A stretch of 64,000 nt of DNA from Cryoendolithus antarcticus. Lineage: Eukaryota > Ascomycota > Dothideomycetes > Cladosporiales > Cladosporiaceae. Position numbers and translations under genes: made by a program. How positions within the stretch are numbered: the stretch's first letter is position 1; each line of letters starts with the position of its first letter. Of the stretch, positions 52,875-61,468 are shown one piece after another. The notes below the pieces were generated by a model. The model was not told the DNA's origin. It worked only from the letters and a program-made list of their open reading frames with translations, and made no database searches. Where the stretch lies: NCBI GenBank assembly GCA_002077065.1, contig NAJO01000019.1, forward strand, positions 857,268 to 921,267, read 5' to 3'.

Positions 52875-54818
52875 TCAGTCTGGCCTCGTCCCATCCAACC
52901 AGCTCGGCTCAACCGCTCTACAGACACCGACATACTCGTTCCATCGCTTCTCGTCCTCTACAACACCCTCACCAGTCCAGAACATGGTCCAGTTGCTCTC
53001 CGGGATCGTCCAGGTCCCACTAGCACGCTCAAAATACCACTTGTTCACCGGATTGTCGTTTCGACTACGCCAGCACACGCCTTTGGGAAAGCAAGTGCGG
53101 ACCATGGCTTGGAAGACGATGTCTGCCACACCCGCAGAGCCCTGTGAGGACTGCAGAACTGCGAATTTATCGAGGTAGGGAACCAGCTGTGACGAATTGG
53201 ATGATGCCTTCTCCCATGTAAGTATTGCGCCGCCTTCGTAGTCACCAGCGATGATGACCCCAGCTGTACGACCACGAATGCGCTCAAGATAGTGTTCCAC
53301 GTCCAGCTTACGGCGAAACGAGTTTTCGATGAGGTGGAGTACACGCGGAAAGTCGATGCGAGGGTCTTCGCGGAGGTCGATCGACGACTTTCCAGAAGGT
53401 GGAGGGATCCAGCCTTCGTAGCCACGTGCTGATGGGATGATCGTGACTGGCATGCCCTTTTTAAGCAAAGTCGCAGTTGGCGGAGAGGCGCCGGGGATGT
53501 CATTGGGTGTCCCACCAGCGGACAGTCGAGCTAGAGGGAGCGAGGAGGACACCAAGGGCTTGTTCGTCAATAAGTTGTGGATTAGACTATTTTTCTGTGG
53601 CCGCGTGCCAGGTCCTTCCAGCTCAGCCGAGCTACGTGACCGCGATGAGAACGCGGCTTCTTCGGGTGTTATGATCAATGCTGAGGAAGCTGCTGGCAGA
53701 AGCGCGAGGCACTGCCGCACCATTGTCAAGTTCGCCAAGTGCTGTCGGTAAACTGTAGGACTTCTCCCGTTCACAGCGCCAGGATGCATGCCCTCGGTGA
53801 GTTCCTGACTAATGTCGCCGAATTCGTGGTCGAGGTTGATGAATATATGTGCACCGTCGCCCCGAATTCGGCTAGGTATGCCACCAACCTCGTCAAGCAC
53901 GATGATCCGATCTAGCGAGATTTGGCTGGATGGCTTATGTTCAGTATCGCCGGTGCCGCTGACATGGCTGTGTCCGAAGTGCGAGACCAGTGCATGCATC
54001 ACTTCAGACATGCTGGTAGATGTGACATGTCCGGAAGTGGAGTATGCGCAAGTTGGCACGATGGCGATAGTGCTTCGCCTCAAGGGATTCAGCAGCAGAC
54101 CTGGTACTCCGACATTGACACCGGTGCTACCTGTGGCGTCGGGTACGTCTGAGCAATTGAGAGCGTCCAGCACCAAGCGAGCGCCATCCGAGCTGTGCTG
54201 ATTGATGGCGCTGACAAGACGCTGTCCCTGCTTGGCGATGATCGCTTTCCTGCCTTGTAGATCCTGGAAATGAATGCCACCCAAATCAGTGCAATCAAAT
54301 GCAAGCAGAATGCGCATGTCCAGCATGACAAGTTGCGAGAGTGTTCTCGCGATTCCATCTACGATCTCGTCTTTGAGGTTCTCCGGCGATCGGAGAGACG
54401 CAATAGCAACATGAAGAACAGGCTGAGACTCGGGAAGTCTGATATCTTCCACATCTTCATGCGTGAATTGAGGAACCTGTGCGATGGCCGCTGCAGGAGC
54501 ATACAGTCCTCCAAGATTCACCCCAGGCTTGATCGATGAGGAATGCTTCGGCCTGGCCGTCAAATTGGACCGCTGAATTTCCTTAAAGCGTTCCAAGTAT
54601 TGTCTGGCATCTCGCTTCGTGGCGTTGGCGGTGAGAACGTCGACAAAGAGCTCCCTGGAATCGGCATAGTCTCTGGCGTGTCTCTGTGCCGGGCTCATCT
54701 GACGAGCAGCAGCTGCAGCACCGTAGTGGCGCTGCATGTTGATTTTCGTATGCGAGACTGCATACTTACGTGACCCGAATGCGCTTGCCTTTCCAGACGC
54801 CAACGTAAAGGTAGTCAT
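52875..54818 (-). CDS. arg2: Mitochondrial amino-acid acetyltransferase (N-acetylglutamate synthase)
   Basis: First step of arginine synthesis: acetyl-CoA plus glutamate to N-acetylglutamate, in the mitochondrial matrix. Single frame of 647 aa with an ATG at 54818. The N-terminus is basic and hydroxylated (SAFGSRKYAVSHTKINMQRH), fitting a presequence, followed by the family block ELFVDVLTANATKRDARQYL. The middle is an amino-acid-kinase-like fold. The C-terminal NAT domain (FPRVLHLIENSFRRKLDVEHYLER, AGVIIAGDYEGGAILTWE, YLDKFAVLQSSQGSAGVADI, VCWRSRNDNPVNKWYFERA, SNWTMFWTG) is that of vertebrate-type/fungal synthases. A GTAAGT with a TGCAG 57 bases later lies inside the first 40 codons and could be an in-frame intron; both readings stay open. 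It is divergent from the cystathionine beta-synthase gene. Confidence 0.92.
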   Translation of the reverse strand: MTTFTLASGKASAFGSRKYAVSHTKINMQRHYGAAAAARQMSPAQRHARDYADSRELFVDVLTANATKRDARQYLERFKEIQRSNLTARPKHSSSIKPGVNLGGLYAPAAAIAQVPQFTHEDVEDIRLPESQPVLHVAIASLRSPENLKDEIVDGIARTLSQLVMLDMRILLAFDCTDLGGIHFQDLQGRKAIIAKQGQRLVSAINQHSSDGARLVLDALNCSDVPDATGSTGVNVGVPGLLLNPLRRSTIAIVPTCAYSTSGHVTSTSMSEVMHALVSHFGHSHVSGTGDTEHKPSSQISLDRIIVLDEVGGIPSRIRGDGAHIFINLDHEFGDISQELTEGMHPGAVNGRSPTVYRQHLANLTMVRQCLALLPAASSALIITPEEAAFSSRSRSSAELEGPGTRPQKNSLIHNLLTNKPLVSSSLPLARLSAGGTPNDIPGASPPTATLLKKGMPVTIIPSARGYEGWIPPPSGKSSIDLREDPRIDFPRVLHLIENSFRRKLDVEHYLERIRGRTAGVIIAGDYEGGAILTWEKASSNSSQLVPYLDKFAVLQSSQGSAGVADIVFQAMVRTCFPKGVCWRSRNDNPVNKWYFERASGTWTIPESNWTMFWTGEGVVEDEKRWNEYVGVCRAVEPSWLDGTRPD

Positions 54819-55566
54819 TGAGCATCCCTAGAACGTAGGCCGGAGCCTGTGTGAGTGACTTATCGCCGGCTGTCCCGGCTTGCCAACGTGGATGTATATC
54901 ACGCAGATGCTTGCTGCTGCTGTCAAACGTGCGCGCAATGGTCAGATGTGAAAAGACAAAGCATGAGGGACATATCAGATGTGCAGATGGCCTTCAAGCT
55001 GTGAGTCAGGCTTTTCACCGATGCTGCGAGCACGGCGGCGCCCGACTGCGTGTGCATGGAGACGATAACGTGCCCCGAGATGCTGCATCTTGTAACGCGA
55101 CCGTCCACCAGCAGAACCTATCGTTTCATCGATCAAGAAGGCTTGCGGACATTTTTGGGACTGAATACGGAGTAGACGTCACTCGTCCACACTGCAACGA
55201 ATGCAACAAATGCCACTCGTTGTGCTCGGTTACAATCGGATCTGATAAGCTTTGTAAAGTCGAGAGAGAGGAATCCGCCACCACGTTCTTCCTTCCTCAA
55301 GCACGTAACCGGGTCAACGAAGAAGAGACCCACAAGTAGTCCAGGGTACAGTACATATCTCTTTGTTCATCCATCTACAATCCAGGCTCTTCGCCGCGAC
55401 CAAGGTTGTTGCTGCTTACTCCCAATCGCACACCCGTATGGGCTAGCATTCAGAGGTACACCATCAAGAAGCCGGAATCAATCCAGCCAGATCGGCTTCG
55501 AAGCAACAGTGGCCCATTGCGGCGAAAGCACTGAGCAAGGTCAGGCACTCGTGATTGCACAACATA
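54819..55566. other. Divergent promoter of arg2 and cys4
   Basis: 748 bases between two amino-acid biosynthesis genes on opposite strands. It contains the TGAGTCA site listed separately and a GACGTCA element at 55175-55181. No gene is supported in it. Confidence 0.5.
55002..55008. promoter_or_regulatory. Gcn4/CpcA-type site TGAGTCA
   Basis: Perfect match to the TGA(C/G)TCA element of the cross-pathway amino-acid control regulator. It lies 184 bases upstream of the arg2 ATG and 559 upstream of the cys4 ATG. About eight such sites are expected by chance in a window this size, so the call rests on position. Confidence 0.45.
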
Positions 55567-57219
55567 ATGTCACATCTCTCATCTCGCCCGCCGCGGAACC
55601 CGCCGGCCATCATGGACAGCATCCTCGAAAACATCGGCAACACGCCACTTGTTCGGCTTCACCGGATACCAGAGAGTCTTGGGATTCAATGTCACGTCTA
55701 CGCGAAGTGCGAGTTCTTTAACGCTGGAGGTTCGGTGAAAGACCGCATTGCATTGCGGATGGTAGAGGCAGCTGAGCGAGAAGGCCGGATCACACCAGGC
55801 CACAGCGTGCTTATCGAGCCCACAAGTGGCAACACTGGTATTGGGCTGGCATTGGTAGGGGCAGTGAAGGGCTACCGGACGATCATCACCTTACCGGAGA
55901 AGATGAGCAGTGAGAAGGTTTCAGTGCTGAAGGCACTTGGTGCTGAGATCATCCGTACACCCACGAGCGCCGCTTGGGATAGTCCAGAGAGTCACATTGG
56001 AGTTGCGAGGCGATTGGAGAAGGAGATTCCTGGTGGTGTCATCTTGGATCAATACGCGAACCCGAACAATCCTCTGGCACACGAGCTGGGCACGGCGGAA
56101 GAGATCGTGGAGCAGACGAATAAGGTGGAGGGTAAGCTCGCGGCTGTGGTTGCTGGTGCTGGAACAGGCGGCACTATCACGGGCATTGCAAGAGGCATAA
56201 GGAAGCATCATGGGCGGAACGTGCAGATTATTGCGGCAGATCCGAAGGGCTCGATCCTGGCTGTACCCGCAAGTCTGAACGATGATGGAAAGGACAAGCC
56301 GTACAAAGTGGAGGGCATCGGCTACGACTTCATACCAGACGTGCTCAAGCAGAATGAGGTGGATCGCTGGTACAAGACGGACGACCGGGACAGCTTCTAC
56401 TGGGCGCGCCGACTCATACGGGAAGAGGGCCTACTCGTGGGCGGCTCAAGTGGTTCAGCGATGAGCGCCTGTGTCAAAGCACTAAAGGATCTCGACTTGG
56501 GCGCAGATGATGCCGTGGTGGTCATCTTGCCGGACAGCATCCGCTCCTACCTATCGAAGTTCGTCGATGACGACTGGCTGGCTGCGAACGATCTCCTTCC
56601 TCCCTCACCGCCCATCACCGCGCCGAACACACCGCCGACTGAGAATCTCGATGCGACAGGTCAAGAGCAGAAGCTGGTTGTGAACGGTCCTCAGAAGACC
56701 GGCTCTCGATCGTCGACGCACAAGGATGAGTATGCGAATGCGACGGTTGCCGACCTTCGCCTGAAGCCCATACAGACCATCGTCGCAAGCGCGACAGTTG
56801 ACGAAGCCATCGAGTTGATGCGTGAGAAAGGCTTCGATCAGATCCCTGTCACATCAGCCAAGTCTTCGCGACTGATTGGCATGGTCACTCTCGGGAATTG
56901 TCTCTCATATCTGTCGAGTCAGCGTGTCCACATCGACTCGCCAGTCAGTGATGTGATGTTCTCGTTCTCGAAGCTGGATGAGATTCGACCCTTGGAGAAG
57001 CATCAGTCGCTGACTGAAGGCGAAGAGGGCAAGCGGCAGTTCGCCGAGATCACGACAGAGACACCGCTGCGCGTGCTGCAGAGATTCTTTGAGTGGAATG
57101 CGGCTGCGATTGTGACGAAGCGGGAAGAGATTGAAGGCCTGAAAGCACTCGCAGTCGTTACGAAGGTGGACCTACTCACGTGGCTAGTGAGACAGGGAAG
57201 GGTGAAGCACGACAAGTAA
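55567..57219 (+). CDS. cys4: Cystathionine beta-synthase
   Basis: PLP enzyme joining serine and homocysteine to cystathionine (transsulfuration, cytosol). 550 aa from the ATG at 55567; the TTG at 55555 is rejected and an ATG at 55612 (MDSILENIGNTPLVRL) is a possible alternative start. The PLP domain is complete: FFNAGGSVKDRIAL with the Schiff-base Lys near residue 57, EPTSGNTGIGLA, GAGTGGTITGIARG and GGSSGSAMSA. The C-terminal half holds a pair of CBS domains (ADLRLKPIQTIVASATVDEA, FDQIPVTSAKSSRLIGMV, VSDVMFS, LRVLQRFFEWNAAAIVT). There is no N-terminal haem-binding Cys/His segment, as in yeast Cys4. No intron. It shares a divergent promoter with arg2. Confidence 0.95.
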   Translation: MSHLSSRPPRNPPAIMDSILENIGNTPLVRLHRIPESLGIQCHVYAKCEFFNAGGSVKDRIALRMVEAAEREGRITPGHSVLIEPTSGNTGIGLALVGAVKGYRTIITLPEKMSSEKVSVLKALGAEIIRTPTSAAWDSPESHIGVARRLEKEIPGGVILDQYANPNNPLAHELGTAEEIVEQTNKVEGKLAAVVAGAGTGGTITGIARGIRKHHGRNVQIIAADPKGSILAVPASLNDDGKDKPYKVEGIGYDFIPDVLKQNEVDRWYKTDDRDSFYWARRLIREEGLLVGGSSGSAMSACVKALKDLDLGADDAVVVILPDSIRSYLSKFVDDDWLAANDLLPPSPPITAPNTPPTENLDATGQEQKLVVNGPQKTGSRSSTHKDEYANATVADLRLKPIQTIVASATVDEAIELMREKGFDQIPVTSAKSSRLIGMVTLGNCLSYLSSQRVHIDSPVSDVMFSFSKLDEIRPLEKHQSLTEGEEGKRQFAEITTETPLRVLQRFFEWNAAAIVTKREEIEGLKALAVVTKVDLLTWLVRQGRVKHDK

Positions 57220-58164
57220 GTAAGCGCATATCATCGTACGATACTACATGCTTAGTAGAGAGACTTCAACGTCCCTGTGCTTCGGCTTCCTGCCTTCGCC
57301 CGGAGGTGTGGGATAGAGAAGATCTTACCTACCCTGCAGACTCGGATGAGTCATCGGACGAATTCCCTACATACCGGCACGGTTATGATGGTGCTCATCT
57401 ACAGGACCCAAGTGCAAGGTCGCTTTCGCTTCAATTGGACAGAAAGTCCCGTGGTGCATCTTAGGATGTGGCTCGTTACATGGGATGAAGGCGTCGAGGG
57501 ACAATAAGACGGCGTCCGTATTAAGGATATTCGAGCTGCGCCATCAAGTAGCACTCCCAGACATGTATTGTTTACCGGACATCATGTGTTTCACATAGTG
57601 CTATGGGTATACTTCAGGTCCCTGCTGACGTCCCTCCATGTCCTCGGTATTTCGCCTGGTGGACTCGCAAACATAGCTATCGCCAAGCACATGAATCTTC
57701 TCTCACGACAGTGCACGACAGTGCCACTTGAGCAAGTCACTCGTTCCTGCTGCTAGACCCTCTTCATTGCGACTCTCTGCAAGGTCTTGACACGCAAGAG
57801 TAGGCCTAGCTGTTGGATCGTGGCCACGTAGCAGCCGCTTCGCACGTATGAGGTTTGTAGACAAGTAGCTCTGATACTTGATACAAGTAGGAATAGAGGT
57901 CTGTTACACAGGTCACCAAGATGAGGTGAAAAAGCAAGACAATGACGAAGACGATGACGACAGTAACAACCACGACGAAGCAACGCAAGCGAAGAACATG
58001 ATGATGGTGTACAGTAGATGGCCACTAGAGTTGGACATTCGCGGAGGACACGCACCTTCTTATTACACATACTCTTCGTCTAGAGTAACGCGCCAAACCC
58101 TGTGTTAATCCACTCTCTGCAGCTCGTGTTATCCTTCCGCTGCATCTCTACCCGGATGGAAGCT
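57220..58164. other. 3' region between convergent cys4 and F-box-like genes
   Basis: 945 bases between stop codons. Only short frames are present. Around 57940-57980 there is a GAC/GAT-rich run of low complexity. Nothing else was recognised. Confidence 0.45.
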
Positions 58165-59394
58165 TCATGGTGACCAGGTGTACGTGTCCGTATCGTAATC
58201 GGAAGGATGCTCTTCACTCTCGGAGTCTTGCGCCACCAATCGATGTTGCTGTACAAACCGAAAGTCTTCCTTATTAATGACACTCAACCAGCGCGTACGA
58301 TCCAATTGCTCCGACCTCGTGATGGTGAGCCAATGTACATTGTGCGAATTAGGATCCTTCCTGATGTCATTGATGAACCCAGCGAGTTTCAATCTTTCCG
58401 TGTCCCAAATGGCGAAGCCTAGCCGTCTCCAAGGGCGGAAGCCGTCGCCGTCTTGTCGATAGCGAATCTGTTTGAAGATTCGGGCGAAGTGCTTCATTGA
58501 TAATGAGGTCGCAGGCCATTCTTCGTCATCACCTTCGACTCGCTGGACTGGCGCTAAGTCTCGATCGGAAGAGACATGAGGACTCGTCTTGATTTCATCG
58601 AGGTACTCCTCTGCGCAGGAATAGATATGGTGCACGTCCAAGAAGTAGGTCCACGAGTGATCTCCTCTCCCGACACTCAGGCAAGCCTCGTAGCACTCGA
58701 AGCCGAATATCTCAGTAGGCGTCATCTCGGAAACCTTGAGCATTCGATCCTGAGGCCAATCGAACGCCCCTCGATTGAAGGTATCGAAGAACATCCGCGA
58801 GAACTGAATCATCCAGAATGCTTTGAGGGCACGTTGCACTTCTCCCCATCTCAAAGGACCGGTATCTGGCACATGATGTCGTGGGCCAGCGGGTAGATGA
58901 GTCCAGTCATTCGTGTACACATCGAAGCTTGCCCACTCTATCAAGGGTCGCATCGCGTTGAACCGATCTGCGAACAGTGTGATACACCGCAAAGTAGTGG
59001 CGGAAATGGCGCTAGAAGTTGTGAGCAGACCACGTACTTGGGCAGGTGACATTGTGTGCGGGAGAGTGCCCAAGAGCGGGTTCTGTATGTAAGCCCAGCT
59101 CCTGTACGCCGTGAAGTCAAGACCGTGAGCATCTATGTAAGTCCCTAGTAGCGGCGATCCACAGCGTAGATGTGCCAGAGCGTATATAAAGAATGATGTC
59201 TCTTTATGAGTAGGTCCGTCCTTTAGCATCCTGTCAACGACGGTTAAGACGCTCTGATCCTGTTCCAAATGTCGCCAGACAGTTGAGGAAGCTAGCATAA
59301 GATTCCCTAAATCTAGGATATCGTCGAGGTGATCGATAAACATGCTAATGATCTCGCTAGGAAAAGCGTTGAAAGTGGTTAGAAGAGTAACCAT
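58165..59394 (-). CDS. F-box-like protein
   Basis: 409 aa from the ATG at 59394; the frame is open 19 codons further to 59451, but the second Met is followed at once by the F-box-like segment (FNAFPSEIISMFIDHLDDILDLGNLMLASSTVWRHLEQD). The rest has no repeat or domain I can name. It contains aromatic-rich helical pieces (AFWMIQFSRMFFDTFNRGAF, YFLDVHHIYSCAEEYLDEIK) and ends near an acidic SESEEHPSDYDTDTYTW. F-box proteins bring substrates to SCF ubiquitin ligases, and large lineage-specific sets are common in filamentous ascomycetes. Its start codon lies within about 100 bases of strongly RIP-mutated repeat DNA. The coding region keeps ordinary CA/TG dinucleotides. Confidence 0.65.
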   Translation of the reverse strand: MVTLLTTFNAFPSEIISMFIDHLDDILDLGNLMLASSTVWRHLEQDQSVLTVVDRMLKDGPTHKETSFFIYALAHLRCGSPLLGTYIDAHGLDFTAYRSWAYIQNPLLGTLPHTMSPAQVRGLLTTSSAISATTLRCITLFADRFNAMRPLIEWASFDVYTNDWTHLPAGPRHHVPDTGPLRWGEVQRALKAFWMIQFSRMFFDTFNRGAFDWPQDRMLKVSEMTPTEIFGFECYEACLSVGRGDHSWTYFLDVHHIYSCAEEYLDEIKTSPHVSSDRDLAPVQRVEGDDEEWPATSLSMKHFARIFKQIRYRQDGDGFRPWRRLGFAIWDTERLKLAGFINDIRKDPNSHNVHWLTITRSEQLDRTRWLSVINKEDFRFVQQHRLVAQDSESEEHPSDYDTDTYTWSP

Positions 59395-59459
59395 CTTAAT
59401 TAGTAGCACGTTTTCGCAATGTACTAGGAAACGTCGAGCGCTTAATAGCAAAAAAGTAG

Positions 59460-59785
59460 CGAGTTAGAGTAGGAAGTATAATCTACTATTTTCTATATAT
59501 TATAAATAAGGAAATTAAATTCAGAGTCCGTAGATCGATTTCTAGAGTATAAGGAAGTTTCGCCCCCGTATACGTACCCCTATAAGTAAAACCTTAATTT
59601 TTAGATCCTTTAGATTTTTTAGAAATCTTCCGTAGGTTTTTAGGGTACTTATATATACTCCTAGAGACTATTTTAGAGTTTTCTAAGATACTTTAGGGTA
59701 CGATCTTTCTAAATAAACTATATAGAAGTCCTAAGGAGCTAGATAACCTATACTAAAACCTAGAGAACTAGACTACTTTTCTAAT
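59460..59785. repeat. RIP-mutated AT-rich repeat DNA left of the Gypsy element
   Basis: About 325 bases with TA strongly in excess and CA/TG nearly absent, unlike the gene DNA to the left. No LTR or coding relic was recognised. It probably belongs to another, older element into which the Gypsy element inserted. Confidence 0.6.
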
Positions 59786-59958
59786 TATAAGGGGCGAGCC
59801 CTAGGATAAAGACACGGGCTTTACCCGTATAATACTATGTCCGTATATAGGAGGCCGCTCCTTTTATTACGGACTTAGCGTAGAACCTCTCTTCCTCCGA
59901 TATCGAACTTGCTATATACTACGTTAAGCCTTAGTATATACGTTACTTACCCGTAATA
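59786..59958 (+). repeat. Putative 5' LTR of the Gypsy element (copy 1)
   Basis: 173 bases, starting tataagggg and ending cccgtaata. Ancestral TG...CA ends would read TA...TA after RIP. It is matched by the solo LTR at 60433-60605 with 12 differences. The five flanking bases differ (ctaat and ttaag), so this copy is not a solo LTR; it is best read as the 5' LTR of the element that follows. Confidence 0.7.
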
Positions 59959-60049
59959 TTAAGTTCGATTAAAATTACCTATAGACCTATTACTACCCGA
60001 CGGTCTAACCCCGGATAGTAGTATATCATTACCGCTTCCCGGGAGCTCT

Positions 60050-61390
60050 TAGCCGGAGACCTTAGAAGCGACTATAAGACATATTTTCGAGTAGATATAC
60101 GCATACTAATAAGAGATAGAAGCCGAGCTTAGAGCGATACGCTCTACCCTTAAACGAGCGGAGGCCGAACGAGCGGAGGTCGAACGACTTCCTAGGGAAG
60201 AATCCCCGATAGCCTCCCTACTAAGAACCCTTATTACATCGCTCGCCGCGCCCTAATAGGCGGCCCCTATAAGGGAAGTAGTAGGGCCCCGTAACTAGAA
60301 GCCGCCGTCCTAGGACGGTCGCGCGGATACCCTACGTAACTACCTCCTACGGATACGTAGCTCCTACTACGTGCGCTCCGCCTTATAACTACTACTCTCC
60401 GTTAGATACTACTAGGACACTATATACGATATTATAAGGGGCGAGCCCTAGGATAAAGACATAGGCTTCGCCCGTGCGATGCTATATCCGTATATAGGAG
60501 GCCGCTCCTTTTATTATAGACTTAGCGTAGAACCTCTCTTCCTCCGATATCGAACTTGCTATAGACTACGTTAAGCCTTAGTATATACGTTACTTACCCG
60601 TAATAGATATACTCCTAGTACGCGAGTAAGCGCGTATACGCCACTTCTAGGAGAAGGGCGGCGATAAGAAAGATAAGGACCCTAAGGCTTTCTTTACGTA
60701 CCTCGAGAAGATATTCGGGGATAGTAATAAATAAGCTAACGCTCTCGAGCATCTTACGACTATAAGGCACTCTTAAGGCTAAGTATAGTACGAACACTAG
60801 TTAGAATTCGACGGACTCCTACTAACTATAGGCGGAGAGAGTTAGGATAACGTCGCAAAGATCGGCTACCTCCGTAACACGTTCTCGAACGCCGCTCGCT
60901 TATATATAGTAGCTATAGTAACGAGGACGGACTACTACGAGTACGCCGCGGAGGTCGAGCGTATTATAACTAATATCGAAATAACCGACACCTTTAAGTT
61001 ATACTACGAGAAGTAGAGGAAGAAACATAAGGATTCCGCTCTAAAAACGTCGGTTACTATATACTCTTACGGTACTACCGCCGTTCGGATCGACGCGGAC
61101 GGGGACACGATTATAGCCCCGATACGACCTAAGGGGGACCGCTATAAAGGGCCCGGAGACCGTAAGGGTTTAGGCGGAAAGTAGAGAGCGAAGTAGGTAG
61201 ATATAGTAGAAAGGGAAAGGCGCTACGAGAGAAAGCTCTATTTCCGCTATAGAGGGTCCGGATACTATATTAGCGAGTGCCCGTACGCCCCTACGGTAAA
61301 GCCTACGGTAATAAATATAGTAAAGACCTAACCGCTATTAGAAGATACCTCTAAAGAGTCGGACTCCGCCTTATCCAAGGCGGGAAAAGA
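60050..61390 (+). pseudogene. Gag relic with mutated zinc knuckle
   Basis: Gag-like frame interrupted by many stops and by the solo LTR at 60433-60605. After the insertion it reads pieces such as KDPKAFFTYLEKIFGDSN and YLRNTFSNAARLY, typical of Gypsy capsid. A CCHC knuckle at 61239-61280 keeps its spacing (X2, X4, X4) and last Cys, but the first two Cys and the His are now Tyr codons (tat, tat, tac), each explainable by one CpA-type change. The 5' end of gag is not resolved. Confidence 0.75.
60433..60605 (+). repeat. Solo LTR inserted in gag, with GATAT target duplication
   Basis: 173 bases, the same length as copy 1, starting tataagggg and ending cccgtaata. It is flanked by GATAT at 60428-60432 and 60606-60610, a 5-bp target site duplication as left by LTR retrotransposons. 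Of 12 differences from copy 1, 11 are transitions and one is a transversion. No internal region is present, so it arose by LTR-LTR recombination. Confidence 0.85.
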
Positions 61391-61468
61391 CTAGCTCTCG
61401 CTTAGAGTTAGGAGATAAGAGAGAACGGAGTATTAGCGAAGGAGTAGAAGAAGGCGAAGAAGGTAATA

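Noticed and set aside
59786..60605. Reading the two 173-base repeats as the paired LTRs of one small element
   Set aside because: The second copy has its own perfect target duplication and splits gag sequence, so it is a separate solo LTR.
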